Positions 1 to 11,275 are shown, numbered from the stretch's first letter. The stretch: DNA of 64,000 nt from Boswellia sacra (GCA_013180625.2 SNVD02010008.1:1-64000), one strand, 5' to 3'. The notes: generated by a model from the letters alone, not told the origin. Program-made: numbers and translations.

Positions 1-654
1 TTTTTGGAAGATCTTCAACTAAATCATTTTTAGAAATTTTTGAAATTGTGTCCATGCTAGCATGACCTAACCTTCTATGCCATAACCAAGTATCATGATT
101 AACAATGAAACAATTTTTTACATGATCATTAACATCAATATCAATTGTATAAATATTACTACATCTATTACCAACAAATAATGTCTTATTGTTACTAACA
201 TCCTTAATCACACATCTATTAGGCTCAAAAGCAACAAAATATCCCTTATCACATAATTGACTAATGCTAATCAAATCATGTTTCAAACCATGAACAAGCA
301 AAACATCTTTAATAATAGGTGAAGAAGGGTTACCAATATCACAATGTCCGATTACCCTTTCTTTGGCATTATTACCGAAGGTCACATATCCTCCTTTCTT
401 CATGATTAATCTTGAGAACTTGGAGGCATCTCCGGTCATATGCCTTGAGCATCCACTATCTAAGTACCACTTGTGTTTGCCAATCCTTTGTCTCTACAAT
501 CAACATTCAAGGAGTAACTTTTTGGTACCCAAAAGTTCTTGGGTCCTTGGGGGTTAGTTTTGGTACTTTTTGAAACCCATATTTGTTTCAAATTAGGATT
601 TCTCTTAATATAGCAAGAATGCACTTTGTGTCCTTTTCTTCCACAATAAGTACA
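1..654 (-). pseudogene. Copia-1 zinc knuckle, aspartic protease and GAG-pre-integrase region (partial)
   Basis: Read on the minus strand, one frame stays open from about 654 to the edge. It starts with a CCHC knuckle (C-x2-C-x4-H-x4-C, 613-654) for RNA binding. Next comes the protease active-site block, with the sequence WYLDSGCSRHMTG near 425-473. It ends in the pre-integrase region with the HRRLGHAS motif near 40-70. Integrase, RT and RNase H would lie left of position 1. The frame differs from that of gag (1008-1865), so the polyprotein is broken upstream. Typical copia polyproteins are single frames of about 1,300 residues or more. Confidence 0.8.
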
Positions 655-1007
655 TGAATGATTAGGATTATTCCTAGAAGATGCATGAGCAAAATAGTTT
701 TAAAAATACTTTTGATTTTTATAAGTTTTATATCCTATGCCTCTTTTATCAAACGTATACCTTTGGTTTTGTAACATGGAGTTCAAATTTTTTTGTGCTT
801 TTTGTAAAACTATCAATAATATTTCTTAAGTCATTATTTTCCTTTTTCAAAATAATATTTTCTTTCTCTAATTTATCAAAATCCTTTTGTTTTAAAATCT
901 CATTTTCAGTTTTTAAAAAATGCATTTGACTTTCCAAACTTTCAAAATCTTTTTGCTTTAAATTTCATTTTCATTTTCTAAAGCTTCATTTATTTCCACC
1001 AACTCTT
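655..1007 (-). pseudogene. Copia-1 Gag C-terminal coiled-coil segment
   Basis: A 62-codon open stretch (749-937, minus) is rich in K, E, N and L with heptad-like spacing, the coiled-coil segment common in Gag proteins of copia elements with long LTRs. Its frame matches neither the gag core nor the knuckle-protease segment, so at least two frameshifts separate the three pieces. The function (Gag multimerisation) is inferred from position and composition. Confidence 0.5.
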
Positions 1008-1865
1008 CTAATTGAGATAACATGATTTTGACTTCTTTTTGAAAGCATTGATTTTTGAATTTTGTTTATCAACTTGCACATGTAAATTTTGAAATGCTTC
1101 AAGTAATTCATCATATGAAAGCTTAGGATCATGGTTTAGAATACTTATCTCATTTTCTCTTAAAGCTATGAAGCACATGTTTGCCATTTTGCAATCTTCT
1201 TCTTCATTCTTTTTCAAGGTGATTTTATGAGTCATGAGAGAACCCATAAGTTCTTCTAATGGTAGTTTGGTGAGGTCCTTTGCTTCTTGAATTGCCGTCA
1301 CCTTTGGCTCCCAAGGTTTTGGTAGACACCTAAGAATCTTTCTCACCATTTCAACATTAGAATAAGATTTACCGAGAGATTTCAAACTTTTAATAATTTT
1401 CGTAAATCTAGTAAACATTTCAGAAATTGATTCATCCGATTTCATCTTAAAAAGCTCATAACTATGAACTAGCATACTAATTTTGGATTCTTTAACTTGA
1501 CTAGTTCCTTCATGAGTTACTTCAAGTGTGTGCCATATTTCTTGTGACGTAGAACAAGTAGATATTCTATTAAACTCATTTCTATCTAGAGCACAATATA
1601 ACACATTCATAGCTTTAGCATTCAAACTCAATTTTTTTTTATCATCTTCACTAAACTCTTTAGGTTCTTTAAGCATGCATTCCCCATTTTCAATTTTGGT
1701 AGGAACAAAAGGTCCTTCCAAAACAATAGACCACAAATCATAATCAAAAGATTTCAAGAAAATAATCATTCTAGTTTTCCAATAAGAGTAATCACTTCCA
1801 TTAAAAAATGGAGGTCGAGAAATAGAAAGCCCCTCAACATATGAAGTTGAATTAAAAGTTGCCAT
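1008..1865 (-). pseudogene. Copia-1 Gag N-terminal domain
   Basis: A 285-codon frame starts with an ATG 43 bases inside the primer-binding site, the usual place for copia gag. Residues ~15-60 hold the conserved N-terminal block (PPFFNGSDYSYWKTRM), and residues ~60-210 resemble the UBN2-type retrotransposon Gag domain, with the W-x-L helix and the segment around KILRCLPKPWEPKVTAIQEA. Gag forms the cytoplasmic virus-like particle. The frame ends early in a K-rich tail and the rest of Gag continues in other frames, so this is a broken copy. Confidence 0.85.
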
Positions 1866-1907
1866 AGCTCAAAATCGGTTAAGATTTAAAAAAAAATGAG
1901 CAACCTT

Positions 1908-1919
1908 GCTCTGATACCA
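1908..1919 (-). other. Primer-binding site of Copia-1
   Basis: The minus strand reads TGGTATCAGAGC, the 12-base complement of the 3' end of plant initiator tRNA-Met, two bases inside the LTR edge. This is the site where minus-strand DNA synthesis starts and it fixes the element's orientation. Confidence 0.9.
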
Positions 1920-2250
1920 CTTGTTGACCCAGGTATGGCAACCCAAGAGGGGGGGTGAATTGGGTTTTTATTTATCAAAAACGGATTTAGAAAACTTTTC
2001 TTGAAAGATCAAAATTAGTTCACTCTTTCTTTGAAAATAAAGGTGAAGAAGATGAAATAAGAATTTATCAAAGATGCAATCAAAAGAATAATAATGATGA
2101 ACAATCACAAGTGCAAGTAAAAATAAAGAGGATAGTGATAGAGAGAGTGCAAACTCAATTTACGTGGTTCGGCAAACCTTGCCTACGTCCAAGGGCTCCT
2201 AGCTCCACGAGCTAAGCTTTCCACTAAGTTGTAGAAATCTTTACAACTTG

Positions 2251-2510
2251 CTTGATGAACAACCTCACCAAGACTATTTCTTCCAACCCTTGATAACACC
2301 ACACCAAGAGTTCTTCTTGATGAACAACCTCACCAAGGCAACTTCCTACAACTCTTGAAAACACCACACCAAGAGTTCTTCTTGATGAACAACCTCACCA
2401 AGGCAACTTCCTTCAACCCTTGATAACACCACACCAAGAGTTCTTCTTGATGAACCACCTCACCAAGGCAACTTCCTTCAACTCTTGCTAACACACAACA
2501 AGAGTTCTCT
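2251..2510. repeat. 65-bp tandem repeat inside the Copia-1 LTR
   Basis: The block beginning CTTGATGAACAACCTCACCA recurs at 2251, 2316, 2381 and 2446, a regular 65-bp period over four copies. The remainder of each unit (ACACCACACCAAGAGTTCTT) is also conserved. It lies on the transcribed side of the putative TATA box. Confidence 0.85.
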
Positions 2511-2709
2511 CAAGGATAACTATTATCCTTTACAATAATATCTCACTCTCACCACAAAACAAGAACAAAGATAATTTTTACAACAAAAGTATAACTCTCT
2601 TCAAAGAGTAGATAAATAATATAAAAGCTCTCTAGACTTGATATTTCTCTTGCTTTTTGCTTGATAAAATGCTTCTCTTGCCCTTGTTGAATGCATGGGA
2701 GAATGGCTC

Positions 2710-2717
2710 CTTTTATA
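2710..2717 (-). promoter_or_regulatory. Putative TATA box of the Copia-1 LTR
   Basis: TATAAAAG on the minus strand, in the part of the LTR that would drive the element. Only the motif and its position are seen; no start site is proven. Confidence 0.45.
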
Positions 2718-2799
2718 GGCAAATGAGATGAACTTAATCAAGTGAAGACACCATCTCCAAATTTTCTGCCACCATAAAAACCGTAATCTTGTCTGCCAT

Positions 2800-3480
2800 T
2801 TTTGTCAATGTTCCGTTTGAAATTTGAAAATCTGCAAAACATAAAAGATCTGCACATTTGAAAAAGCTTTCCAACGCATCAAGAATCAAGTCATTTAGAT
2901 ATCTGTAGCTCAAGATATGGCCCAAACACCATTCGGTGCTTACGTGACTTGATTTTTCTTTCTTGTGTCAGTCCACCAAATTGAATGATAATTCTGTCAG
3001 CCTTCCGTTTGAAATTTGAATTGCTTCAAAACATAAAAGATCTGAATATTTGAATAATATTTCCAAAACATTAAGAATCAAAGTATTTGGATATCTCTAT
3101 CTTAAGATATGGCCAAAAAACCATTCGATGCTCATGTGAGTTGATTTTTCTTCTCTGTGTCAGTCCACCGAATTGCATGTCAATTATGTCAGCCTTCCAT
3201 TTGAAATTTGAATTTCTTCAAAAATGTGAAATGTGCCCCATTAAGTCATCTTTCTAATGCCATAAGAATCAAGTCATTTTGATTTTTCTAGCTCAAGATA
3301 TGTCCAAAAGAGTATTCGGTGCTCATGTCAGCTGCTTCCATTTGTCTTTCAAATTGCATGATGATTTGGACGATCTTACACTTAAATTTGAATTTCTTTA
3401 AAACATATGAAATGTTATAAATTGAGTAAGCTTTCCAAAGGCTCAAGAATCATGTAATTTGGATATTTGTAGAGAAATAT
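2800..3480. repeat. ~192-bp degenerate tandem repeat inside the Copia-1 LTR
   Basis: The motif TTCCGTTTGAAATTTGAA recurs near 2811, 3003 and 3195 (192-bp steps) and in decayed form near 3380 (about 180 bp further). Between these, blocks such as AGAATCAAGTCATTT and CTCAAGATATGGCC recur in the same order. This is the upstream part of the LTR in element sense, where enhancer repeats are often found. Confidence 0.8.
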
Positions 3481-3726
3481 ATGACCAATTGATTAAACAT
3501 TGCTCATGTGTCACATTCCTTGAATCAAACCTTGTTCTTAAACTTTGGTGCCTTTAACATGTAGTCTTCTCCTTAGCTTCAACACTTCATTTTAATAAGC
3601 CTCTTCTTGATTTGACAATTATTTCAATGATATTACTCTTGCACATAAATAAACATGTTAGTAAATCACAATTAATCAATGTGTATTGTTATCATCAAAA
3701 TTATCATGTAGCCTTAGGGCTAACAG

Positions 3727-4715
3727 AGACTTTGTTGCATTAATGTTATATGTGGACGACATGTTGATCGTCGAAAAAGATGCAACAAGAATAAAGCAGC
3801 TGAAGAATGAACTATCAAAAACCTTCGATATGAAGGACTTGGGACCAACTCAGCAAATCTTGGGGATGCACATTCGTCGAGACAGGAAACAAAAGAAATT
3901 ATGGCTGTCTCAAGAAAAATATGTTGAACGTGTGATCCAAAGGTTCAACATGGATAGTGCTAAGCCAGTTAGTGTACCACTAGCTAATCACTTTCAAGTT
4001 GAACAAGAGATCATGTCCCTCATCCAAGAAAGAGATAGAGGACATAGCGTCGGTACCCTATTCTTCTGCTGTAGGAAGTTTGATGTATGCCATGGTGTGT
4101 ACAAGGCCAGATATTGCTCATGCTGTAGGAGTCGTGAGCAGATTTCTTTCCAATCCAGGGAAAGAACATTGGGAGGCAGTCAAGTGGATTCTCAGATACC
4201 TTAAAGGTACTTCGAAGATATGCTTGTGTTACGGGGGAGCTGATCCAATCTTGGAAGGCTATACAGATTCAGATATGGCCGGAGATCCTGATAGTAGGAA
4301 ATCTACATCAGGTTTTGTTTACACTTTTGCAGGGGGAGCTGTCTCATGGCAGTCAAGACTACAGAAGTGTGTTGCGCTATCCACGACAGAGGCAGAATAC
4401 ATTGCCGCAGCGGAAGCTGGAAAAGAAATGTTGTGGCTGAAGTGGTTTCTCCAAGAACTTGGGTTTGAGCAAAAGGAGTATAAAGTACACTGTGACAGTC
4501 AAAGTGCTCTGAATTTGAGCAAGAATTCAATGTACCATTCTCGAACGAAGCATATCGACATCCGCTATCATTGGATACGAGAGGTAATGGACAAGCAACT
4601 GTTGAAACTAGTGAAGATCCATACTAAAGAGAATCCAGCCGACATGTTAACAAAAGTGGTCACCAGAGACAAGCTAGAACTATGCAGAGACATAGTTGGA
4701 TTAGAAGCTGTCTAA
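3727..4715 (+). pseudogene. Copia-2 reverse transcriptase (C-terminal part) and RNase H
   Basis: The coding piece starts just before the RT catalytic motif (LMLYVDDMLI, YVDD at about 3747) and continues through the RT thumb. One frame is lost near 4000-4040, and a second frame then runs to the stop at 4715. That second frame contains MYAMVCTRPDIAHAVG, the RNase H core with LSTTEAEY and CDSQSALNLSKN, and the terminal ENPADMLTK block. The enzyme would copy element RNA to DNA inside the particle. The frameshift and loss of the upstream half make it non-functional. Confidence 0.9.
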
Positions 4716-4743
4716 TTACTTTTGTTGTTACTCCCTTTCACAT

Positions 4744-4760
4744 GGGATGGAGGGGGAGAA
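4744..4760 (+). other. Polypurine tract of Copia-2
   Basis: GGGATGGAGGGGGAGAA lies directly before the 3' LTR, the plus-strand priming site of LTR elements. Confidence 0.8.
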
Positions 4761-4762
4761 AT

Positions 4763-5162
4763 TGATGAGCTCATGCATGACATGCATGAGTTCTAGAATT
4801 CTGCTGAGCTCATGCATGACATGCATGGCTTCCAGAATCCCTCCCATGTGAATGCATTGAGAGTCAAATTAGTTAGGCACCTCCAATTTTGAAAATCAAA
4901 GGAAGTAGCCAAATTTGATTTGAATTTGTATGCAGAATTTTCCCTATAAATATGGGACGAATTCTGCCTTGTTCAAGCATCACAGAGATTCCAGAGAGAG
5001 TCCAGAGTCTAAACCAGAGAGTTTAGGATTGAGAGAGAGAGCCAGGAGAGCTCCAGAATTATTTAGGGGAGTTTTTGTATAATTCTTGTACATTAATTTT
5101 CTCTGTTAATACAAGTAATTTTTCTCCCAAATTCTGTTTTGAGTTCTTATTACATCCCAACA
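4763..5162 (+). repeat. Copia-2 3' LTR (400 bp)
   Basis: Begins TGATGAGCTC after the polypurine tract and ends CATCCCAACA. A TATAAATA box is at 4945-4952. Near the start two 39-bp direct copies begin with GAGCTCATGCATGACATGCAT at 4767 and 4806. They are rich in the palindrome ATGCAT. The right edge joins unrecognised DNA at 5163. Confidence 0.8.
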
Positions 5163-5361
5163 GAAACGAGGGGGAGAAAAGTGGGACAGTGCACGATTTG
5201 CACAAGAAGGGAGGACATTGCTACATTTAGCAAAAACATCAATTCTTTAGTACTTTTTATCACATTATACCTTCCTACTTTCAGCATACGATTCTGTTTC
5301 ATGCACGAAAAAAGATTATTCTGGTGGATAACAACAGCATTCTTCGCCACTGCATTTATAG
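5163..5361. other. Unassigned sequence between Copia-2 and the KEA pseudogene
   Basis: Low-complexity-free DNA with short open frames in several phases. I recognise no domain here. It could be decayed KEA intron or exon sequence, but nothing aligns by eye. Confidence 0.3.
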
Positions 5362-5758
5362 GCAACTAGAAATCTTGGTTTTCCTATTCTCTATGGGGAT
5401 GGATCACATCCGGCAGTTTTGCAATCTGTTGGCATCTCTTCTCCAAAAGCTTTCGTGGTCATGTACATGGGAAGGAAGGGGACGATTGAGGCAGTCCAGA
5501 GGATTCGGCTAGCATTCCCTTCGGTACGCTAACTCTCAGTCTAAGTGTGCCTATATGTATGGGTGCCCATGGCGGATTTGTGATGTAATTGGTTTAGACA
5601 AACACTTGCATGATTATGTCTTAATGAAAATGACTCAAGAGTACAAATTAACATCAGAGCACTTGGGTCTACAACGTTTGTACTAGCTTGATACACTCAT
5701 TCAAGAGTCGCTCAGCAAAGCTTATGATCGAGAAATTGATGTTATGAAGCCATTGCAG
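5362..5758 (+). pseudogene. Degenerate K+ efflux antiporter (KEA family) fragment, RCK/TrkA-N region
   Basis: From 5362 one frame reads 56 codons closely like the nucleotide-binding (RCK/TrkA-N) part of plant KEA antiporters, including LGFPILYGDGSHPAVLQS, ISSPKAFVVMYMGRKGTIEA and VQRIRLAFPSV, then hits a stop at 5530-5532. About 170 bases downstream, 5705-5758 reads ESLSKAYDREIDVMKPLQ, which fits the segment after the RCK domain, and ends in CAG followed by GTATGT, a good splice donor. The middle is scrambled and the transporter membrane domain is absent. KEA proteins exchange K+ for H+ in plastid or endomembranes. Which KEA (1, 2 or 3) cannot be told safely. Confidence 0.75.
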
Positions 5759-7799
5759 GTATGTAGTGTGCATTGGAATATCCAAGTTAGTTTGTCTATC
5801 GTTGAACGGTGACTGAAAAGATGTTTCTGCTACGTACAGAAACTGTGGGTTGAGAAAGCACCATAATCTGTTTCTTCCCTTCTGCTGGCATCAATTGTTT
5901 CCTTGCATCTTTTATTTCCAATGTAGCACATTTCCCACCACTTTTTTTTGATAACTAAGGCAGAGCCAAAATAATTTTTGACTCTGCAACAGATCCATGT
6001 TGACATTGCTCTGCACTCTGCTTCTTCCCTTTGATAGGCATCTGTTATGATCTTGCATTCTTCTATACATGCAGTTAGGCTCATTTTTTTTTTTTACCTC
6101 AGTTTTCTGAGTCATATAGATGGAATATATTTAAATTTTCATTGCGTTGTTTTATACAATCAAATGTTAATGTAGTAAATATTTATGTTCCTGGAATTAT
6201 ACAAATATGTTGGGCAACTTTTACATCTTTCAAGTAGTGAATAGTATGCATATAATGGGTGTGAAAAATGTTTGTAAGAGTGTATGTGATCATCTTTCAA
6301 CATGATGATGCATGCAGGTTTTATTTTTTTATAATAGGGTATTTTTAATTTGTTATTTTCCTTGCTTGTTTGCTGCGTAAAAGAGTAATTTATATTTTAT
6401 TCGACGGAGCATAATGGTCACCCTATTGCACAACGCTCATGATATTCAGACAAATGTTTTCTATAAACTACTGTTAGACAAATGTTAATAATCGTGTTGT
6501 AACAGAATCTGTTAGTCAATGATGGTGAATGACAAATTTCTTTATAAGATAGGGGAGGGGAGCCATATTTTTATTTATTTATTTTATCTCAGTTTTTCTT
6601 AAGGCATTAGTCTAATAATTCAACCTTGAAATGGAGACCAAAAAAAATTTAAATTTTGTAAGTTGAATCACTCATCTCCAAGACTTTATTTATTTTCTCA
6701 AGAATCTTTTATTATAGATGTGATGTAGATTAAATACTTATGCTATGATTACAAAATTATGTTTTTTTAATTCTTAATTTTAAAAATCAAAGAAAAACAA
6801 AGGCTGGGCTCTGTTTGAGAGAGAGAAAATTTTGTGTTGACCAAATACTTAAAAAATCTCCTATCGAAGTCTAAAAAATTGTGTATACCATATACTTTAG
6901 TTTCCTAGAAGTTTCTAATAGAAAATTTGGTTATTTTGAGGCAGAGTGGTGACCACAAATTTGCATTATTTTCTTTCATGAAATAAATGGGTTCATACGC
7001 TGCCTAGTTTTTCCAACTTGATTGTGGTCAATTTACTCTTCTTGCTCTTCTCGCATAGGAAAGGAAGTTGTTAGCTAGAAAGTGATTGATCTGCTGAGAG
7101 TTTAGCTAAAGACGACATAAAGGATGAGGTGTTTAACTCAAAAATTAACTTGAGTAAAGTAACTAATCTCTGTAAGTCCCAAGAGCCTCCTTTAATTATC
7201 TAATGTAGGACTAAAAAAATCAACCTAGGGACAAGGCTCCCTTTGATGCAAGGTGCATGGCTGACCCGTCATTCAAAATCAAGGATGTTAGATGTATCAC
7301 ATTGTGATGCTCAAACTATTCACAAAAAAGAGGAGTCCAAAGAACTCCAAACCAAAAGTAGGGGCAGTTGAGTGAACAACCTCTTTGAAAACCCTAATAG
7401 ACCCCTTTTAAATATCCCATGTCTGACTAACAAATAAAATAGATGCAGAGAGGAATTTTATAGGAGTAGTTCAATTTAACTTGGCAAAATATTACCAGAC
7501 AAATAAAATACAATAATAAAAGAGAAAAATATCAATAAATGAGGTGCTAATCACACATCCAATACGATTATGCAACACTAGTTCATATGAAGATGGTTGT
7601 CTAAATTAGTTATATGTGTAAAATTATATTTTTATTAGTACTGACAGACCCACATTAAACAAAACTACCAGTTGCTTGATTTACCAAATAAATAAAACTT
7701 CTAAACGTTATAATGTGCAATTTGTTTCTGCTAATTTCACCTACAAATTATCTTTGAAGTTTTAGATACAACCTAACTTTATATGAACGGAACAATTTC
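5759..7799. other. AT-rich non-coding stretch
   Basis: No gene or transposon ends recognised. It starts at the putative KEA splice donor, so the first part may be old intron. A ~47-bp block (CTGTTTCTTCCCTTCTGCTGGCATC near 5871, simplified) recurs in diverged form near 6019. Poly-T runs and AT-rich DNA follow. Confidence 0.4.
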
Positions 7800-8087
7800 T
7801 TAGTTCATGTTAATTCTAAGTCTTTTTTATGGCAAAATGGGGAAATTATGTGCTCTAACTTCGAAGAATAAAATACTTGGTTACTTCTCTTTTTTTTTTT
7901 TAATGAAAAAAAAATTGCCACAAGAGCTCATTCATGCTTCGATTAGTTTTCATGAAATTGACATAGCTATGAATTGTGATACTTGGATTTACTTGCTAGC
8001 CATGACACAGCAATTGAAACCGTTCTGTCACAATTGCTTTGACGAACTATTGGGCTTTTCTTGACTTTTCATTATAGAACTATTATC

Positions 8088-8131
<44 letters not shown>

Positions 8132-8602
8132 TTCTCTTTATATGAGCAAACCGTGCCCAAGGTTTTAACACTTCATTTCCATGAAATTGATGCCCCATCG
8201 GCATGACATTCTTTGATTTTTCCAACTAGGTTACCATCTCTGGTTCACAAAATAATTGTAAGAAATAAACATTGTTTGTTTCAATTTCTAAAGACTATTT
8301 ATTTTCACTGAAATGGTTATATAAAGATCGAGCGATTCCAAGTTTAATTAGTTTGGATTATTTTTGAGCTTGGATCGAGGACAAACACTATTATATAAAA
8401 CATCAAATTATTGGTTTACAATTCAACTTATCAATTAGTACCAATCAATAAGTAAAGTTGATTTACTTTCTGCTCTTTCCCTTTCACTAACCCTCTAGAG
8501 CACTCCTCTCCTCCCTTTCTTTATCTCGTTTGCTTTTCCTCCAATTTCTCTTCTTTTATTTCTTTCCCATAGCCTCACTATTTTCATTTTGACGATAACT
8601 TT
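7800..8602 (+). repeat. Repeat R, copy 1, left part
   Basis: The segment starting at TTCATGTTAATTCTAAGTC matches R2 (33361-33473, 39734-40123, 45510-45820) along its length. It contains an AAT microsatellite and no coding potential I trust. Because it lacks the CACTA and Copia-3 insertions, it gives the empty site for both: CCACAAGAGCTC at about 7918 and CTATTTATTTTCACTG at about 8287. The right edge is the chromovirus insertion. Confidence 0.85.
8089..8131. repeat. (AAT)n microsatellite
   Basis: Uninterrupted TAA/AAT triplets of roughly 14 units. The orthologous position in R2 (39897-39951) has a compound CTA-AAT-ACA array, so the locus has changed since the duplication. Confidence 0.95.
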
Positions 8603-11180
8603 TGTCACAATCCATATTGTACACACAGAAAGTAACATTTTATGTAGTCATTTAAATGTGAACTCTAATATTTCTTTCAAAAATTAAGTATCACTCAAAC
8701 AGAGTTCCTAATCACAACCACCTCAATCTACTGCATTTAAGTACACTCAAAAATTAAAAGAAGTTCTATAGTATGGCTACGCTAATATAGAGCAGCGGTC
8801 TATGGTTGCCAAGGGAACTCTGTCAGCAATGCCAAAAGTTCTCCATCCATAGCTCAATCTACTGATCACCTGAGACACACAACAATTTTAATGACTAAAA
8901 CTCAGTAAGTAAGCTAAGTGAATATACAGCAATAAACAATAATAATAGAATTCAGTCCATAGTATGAAACTATCCATTTCTAACTACACAAGCATTAACT
9001 AACTTGTTAAAGAAGAAATGCTCCGAGTTCACTTCGGTTACATTTGCACTCCCGCGCCAATTTTCTGTCTAGACCTTTTGTAGGTCGATTCAATCTCATA
9101 TAAGTGAATTCGCATTTCTCTACTCATCGCCTTTGCATGTACAATCACAAACACATAATGAGAAAGCTCCCACAGTATCAGTTACAGTCACCTAGGGGAA
9201 AAGGCTCTCTAATCAAGGTAGTACTTTTCATTTCACAGTCAGTTCCCATATAATAGCTCAAGGCTAGTCTGACAATCCCGGTGATACCAGGCCCATGCTA
9301 TCGAATCTCGTCTAGAGAAACACATGGTCCAGACCTCCCCTCAAGCCATGGGAGTATGGAGTGCTCAAGGATAGTCTGACAATCCGGGTAATACCGAGCC
9401 CATGCTATCGAATCTCGTCTAGAGAAACACATGGTCCAAACCTCCCCTCAAGCCACAGAATAGTACAGAACAGTACAAATACATTTAGATGCCTACACTT
9501 GAAATAGCTCAAGGCTAGTTTGACAATTCGGGTGATACCGGGCCCATGTTACCAAATCTCGTCTAGAGAAACACATGGTCCAGACCTCCCCTCAAGCTAT
9601 AAGAGCTAAACTTCCTAGGTCTTGGCATGCCAATCATGTTTCATCATTCACAATCAGTCACACATAAAAGAAGTTCGATATCAACCTTCTAGAACAGTCA
9701 CAATATCTCACATTCAAGCATCAAGGTTCTAGCAATTAACAGTGTTATAATCCACAAAATTACATACATACAGTACACAATTTATTGTGGCTTCAAAATA
9801 GTTAGCTTACTTACCTTGTACAACTGCTTTTCGAGGATTGTGATTGACCTAAAAATAAAACAAAAATATCTTTTTAGGTCACCATACACTCGTAAAACAT
9901 TTCCCCTTTTTGGCTCTATTTCTATAGTTACTTTGACAAACAGTTTATAACAACAATTATCTACTTCCAAAATTCACACAATTGAGTAGACATCTTTTAC
10001 ACACATACCTCATGTTCCTTAAAATTTTTAGAGCCAATTGGGGTCATTTGGCCACTCAAAATAATCAAATTCATTACCTTAACAATTCTGCCATTGCATT
10101 CACTTCACTGAGCAGTATCAACTTAAAAATTTGTAGGAATTTCAATCCTACTCAATTGGCTATAAAAATTTACCAGCTGGTATATAACACATATATATAT
10201 GTCCATATCAAAAATCATGGCTTTTCAAGGGGTTTAAGCCATTCAAACTAACTTATTTCTAACTGCCCTGTTTTGGAAGCTAAAAATTCCAGTTTTAGCA
10301 AGCCAATTTTAAAAATCTATAACAATTCATACAGAGCTTCAATCCCAGTAAAAATTTACAATCTTATATCTGACACATAGAAGAACTTACATACAAAAAT
10401 TTGGATAATTTTACAAAGAGTTGGAGCTTCAACTAAATTAATTTTCCCCTACTCTGTTCCAAAACAGGGAAATGTGAGATTCCATACTAGAAGTTCATAA
10501 ATTCACCATAATTCACACACTTTGAATTTTTAAGTGATTCCAATTTCTTTAAACTCCTGGACATGTCTATTTTCATCCATAAAAATTTTAGAACAAGAAA
10601 ACTTTCCCCTGATTTTTGGAAATTTTTGGAACATGCACTGCTCAGTGTAACAAAATTTCCAGGATTTGAACTAAACTCTCAATTCTAGCTTATATCTTCA
10701 TCCTCTTGCTTAGATGCATTCAAAACTCATTCAAATTCATGTTTCCACACAAATTATAAGCATACATGACATCAGATATCATAACTCATCTCATAACCAA
10801 AGAAATTCTTATAAATGAATAGACAATAACACAAGGATTCAAATGAAGAATTTGATTCTTACTTATTCTTTCGTTCTCCTTCCTTAAATTCTTGGTGGTT
10901 TGGTGTAAAGAAAAATTGAAAGAGAGCAAGAAGGGCTGGGACGTTAGCCAAAAGAAGGAAAAGAAAAATTACATAATTCTAGAGTCTCTCCCTCTTTTAT
11001 AGACAAGGATAAAGGCCATTTATATTTTAGTCCTCCCTCTTCCTACTCTTTCAATTAAATACATCACTCTTTAATCTTTGCACTGATAATTAAATACATC
11101 ACATATAAATTAATGTATATTAATACACATGTGTCCATAATCCATGATACCATGTGTACTACAAAATTTAGGATGTTACA
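8603..11180 (-). repeat. Gypsy-1 3' LTR (2,578 bp)
   Basis: Starts TGTCACAATCC and ends GGATGTTACA on the plus strand, colinear with 16016-18597. A TATAAAAG box (minus) is at 10994-11001. Next to its inner edge (11181-11260) is a C-rich tract that on the minus strand supplies the purine-rich run before the LTR. The internal direct repeats are listed separately. Confidence 0.9.
9256..9600. repeat. Triplicated ~107-144-bp block in the Gypsy-1 LTR
   Basis: The block GCTCAAGGCTAGTCTGACAA recurs at 9256, 9363 and 9507, each followed by the conserved ATCTCGTCTAGAGAAACACA and CCTCCCCTCAAGC. The same triplet is present in the other LTR near 16674-17010, so it predates this insertion. Confidence 0.85.
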
Positions 11181-11275
11181 ATTCTACCCGCCCCAAACCT
11201 CCCCCGCCCCTGCTGCGCCTACCCCCCCCCCAGCGGCGCCCTTTAAAAGAATTTTGTCCCGGAAATTCGACATTG

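Larger units (their letters stand above)
1..3725 (-). mobile_element. Copia-1: Ty1/copia LTR retrotransposon, truncated by the window edge
   Basis: The 5' end of a minus-strand copia element: LTR (1922-3725), tRNA-iMet-type primer-binding site (1908-1919), gag, zinc knuckle, protease and the start of the GAG-pre-integrase region, running off position 1. The order is as expected for copia. The element sits inside the RT gene of Copia-2: plus-strand RT coding begins directly after the LTR at 3726. Its other LTR and target duplication lie outside the window. The coding part changes frame at least twice between gag and protease, so it is probably not autonomous, although the last 650 bases are open up to the edge. 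Confidence 0.9.
1922..3725 (-). repeat. Copia-1 5' LTR (1,804 bp)
   Basis: Bounded by TG at 1922 and CA at 3724-3725 (element-sense ends TGTTAGCC and GGTCAACA). The inner edge touches the primer-binding site; the outer edge abuts Copia-2 RT coding sequence. It is long for copia, and much of its length is tandem repeats (2251-2510 and 2800-3480). A TATAAAAG box lies at 2710-2717 on the minus strand. No partner LTR is in the window, so age cannot be estimated. Confidence 0.85.
3726..5162 (+). mobile_element. Copia-2: 3' half of a Ty1/copia element
   Basis: The end of RT, RNase H, polypurine tract and 3' LTR of a plus-strand copia element. Its left part was separated by the Copia-1 insertion and should lie beyond the left edge. 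This is a nested pair, so Copia-2 is the older insertion. Confidence 0.9.

Noticed and set aside
2251..2510. Possible CRISPR-like array because of regular spacing
   Set aside because: The intervening segments are also conserved (true tandem repeats), it lies in an LTR, and the genome is a plant.
5200..5365. A short frame ending WWITTAFFATAFIG that recalls mitochondrial cytochrome b
   Set aside because: Only about eight residues resemble cytochrome b, with no flanking match. The KEA frame that starts at 5362 explains the adjacent sequence better.
5530..5700. Frame with GCPWRI resembling the N-terminal zinc-binding part of MuDR/MULE transposases
   Set aside because: One short motif only; the spacing of Cys/His residues and the rest do not fit, and it lies between two KEA blocks.
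8028..8225. Minus-strand frame with a poly-leucine run
   Set aside because: It is the translation of the AAT microsatellite.
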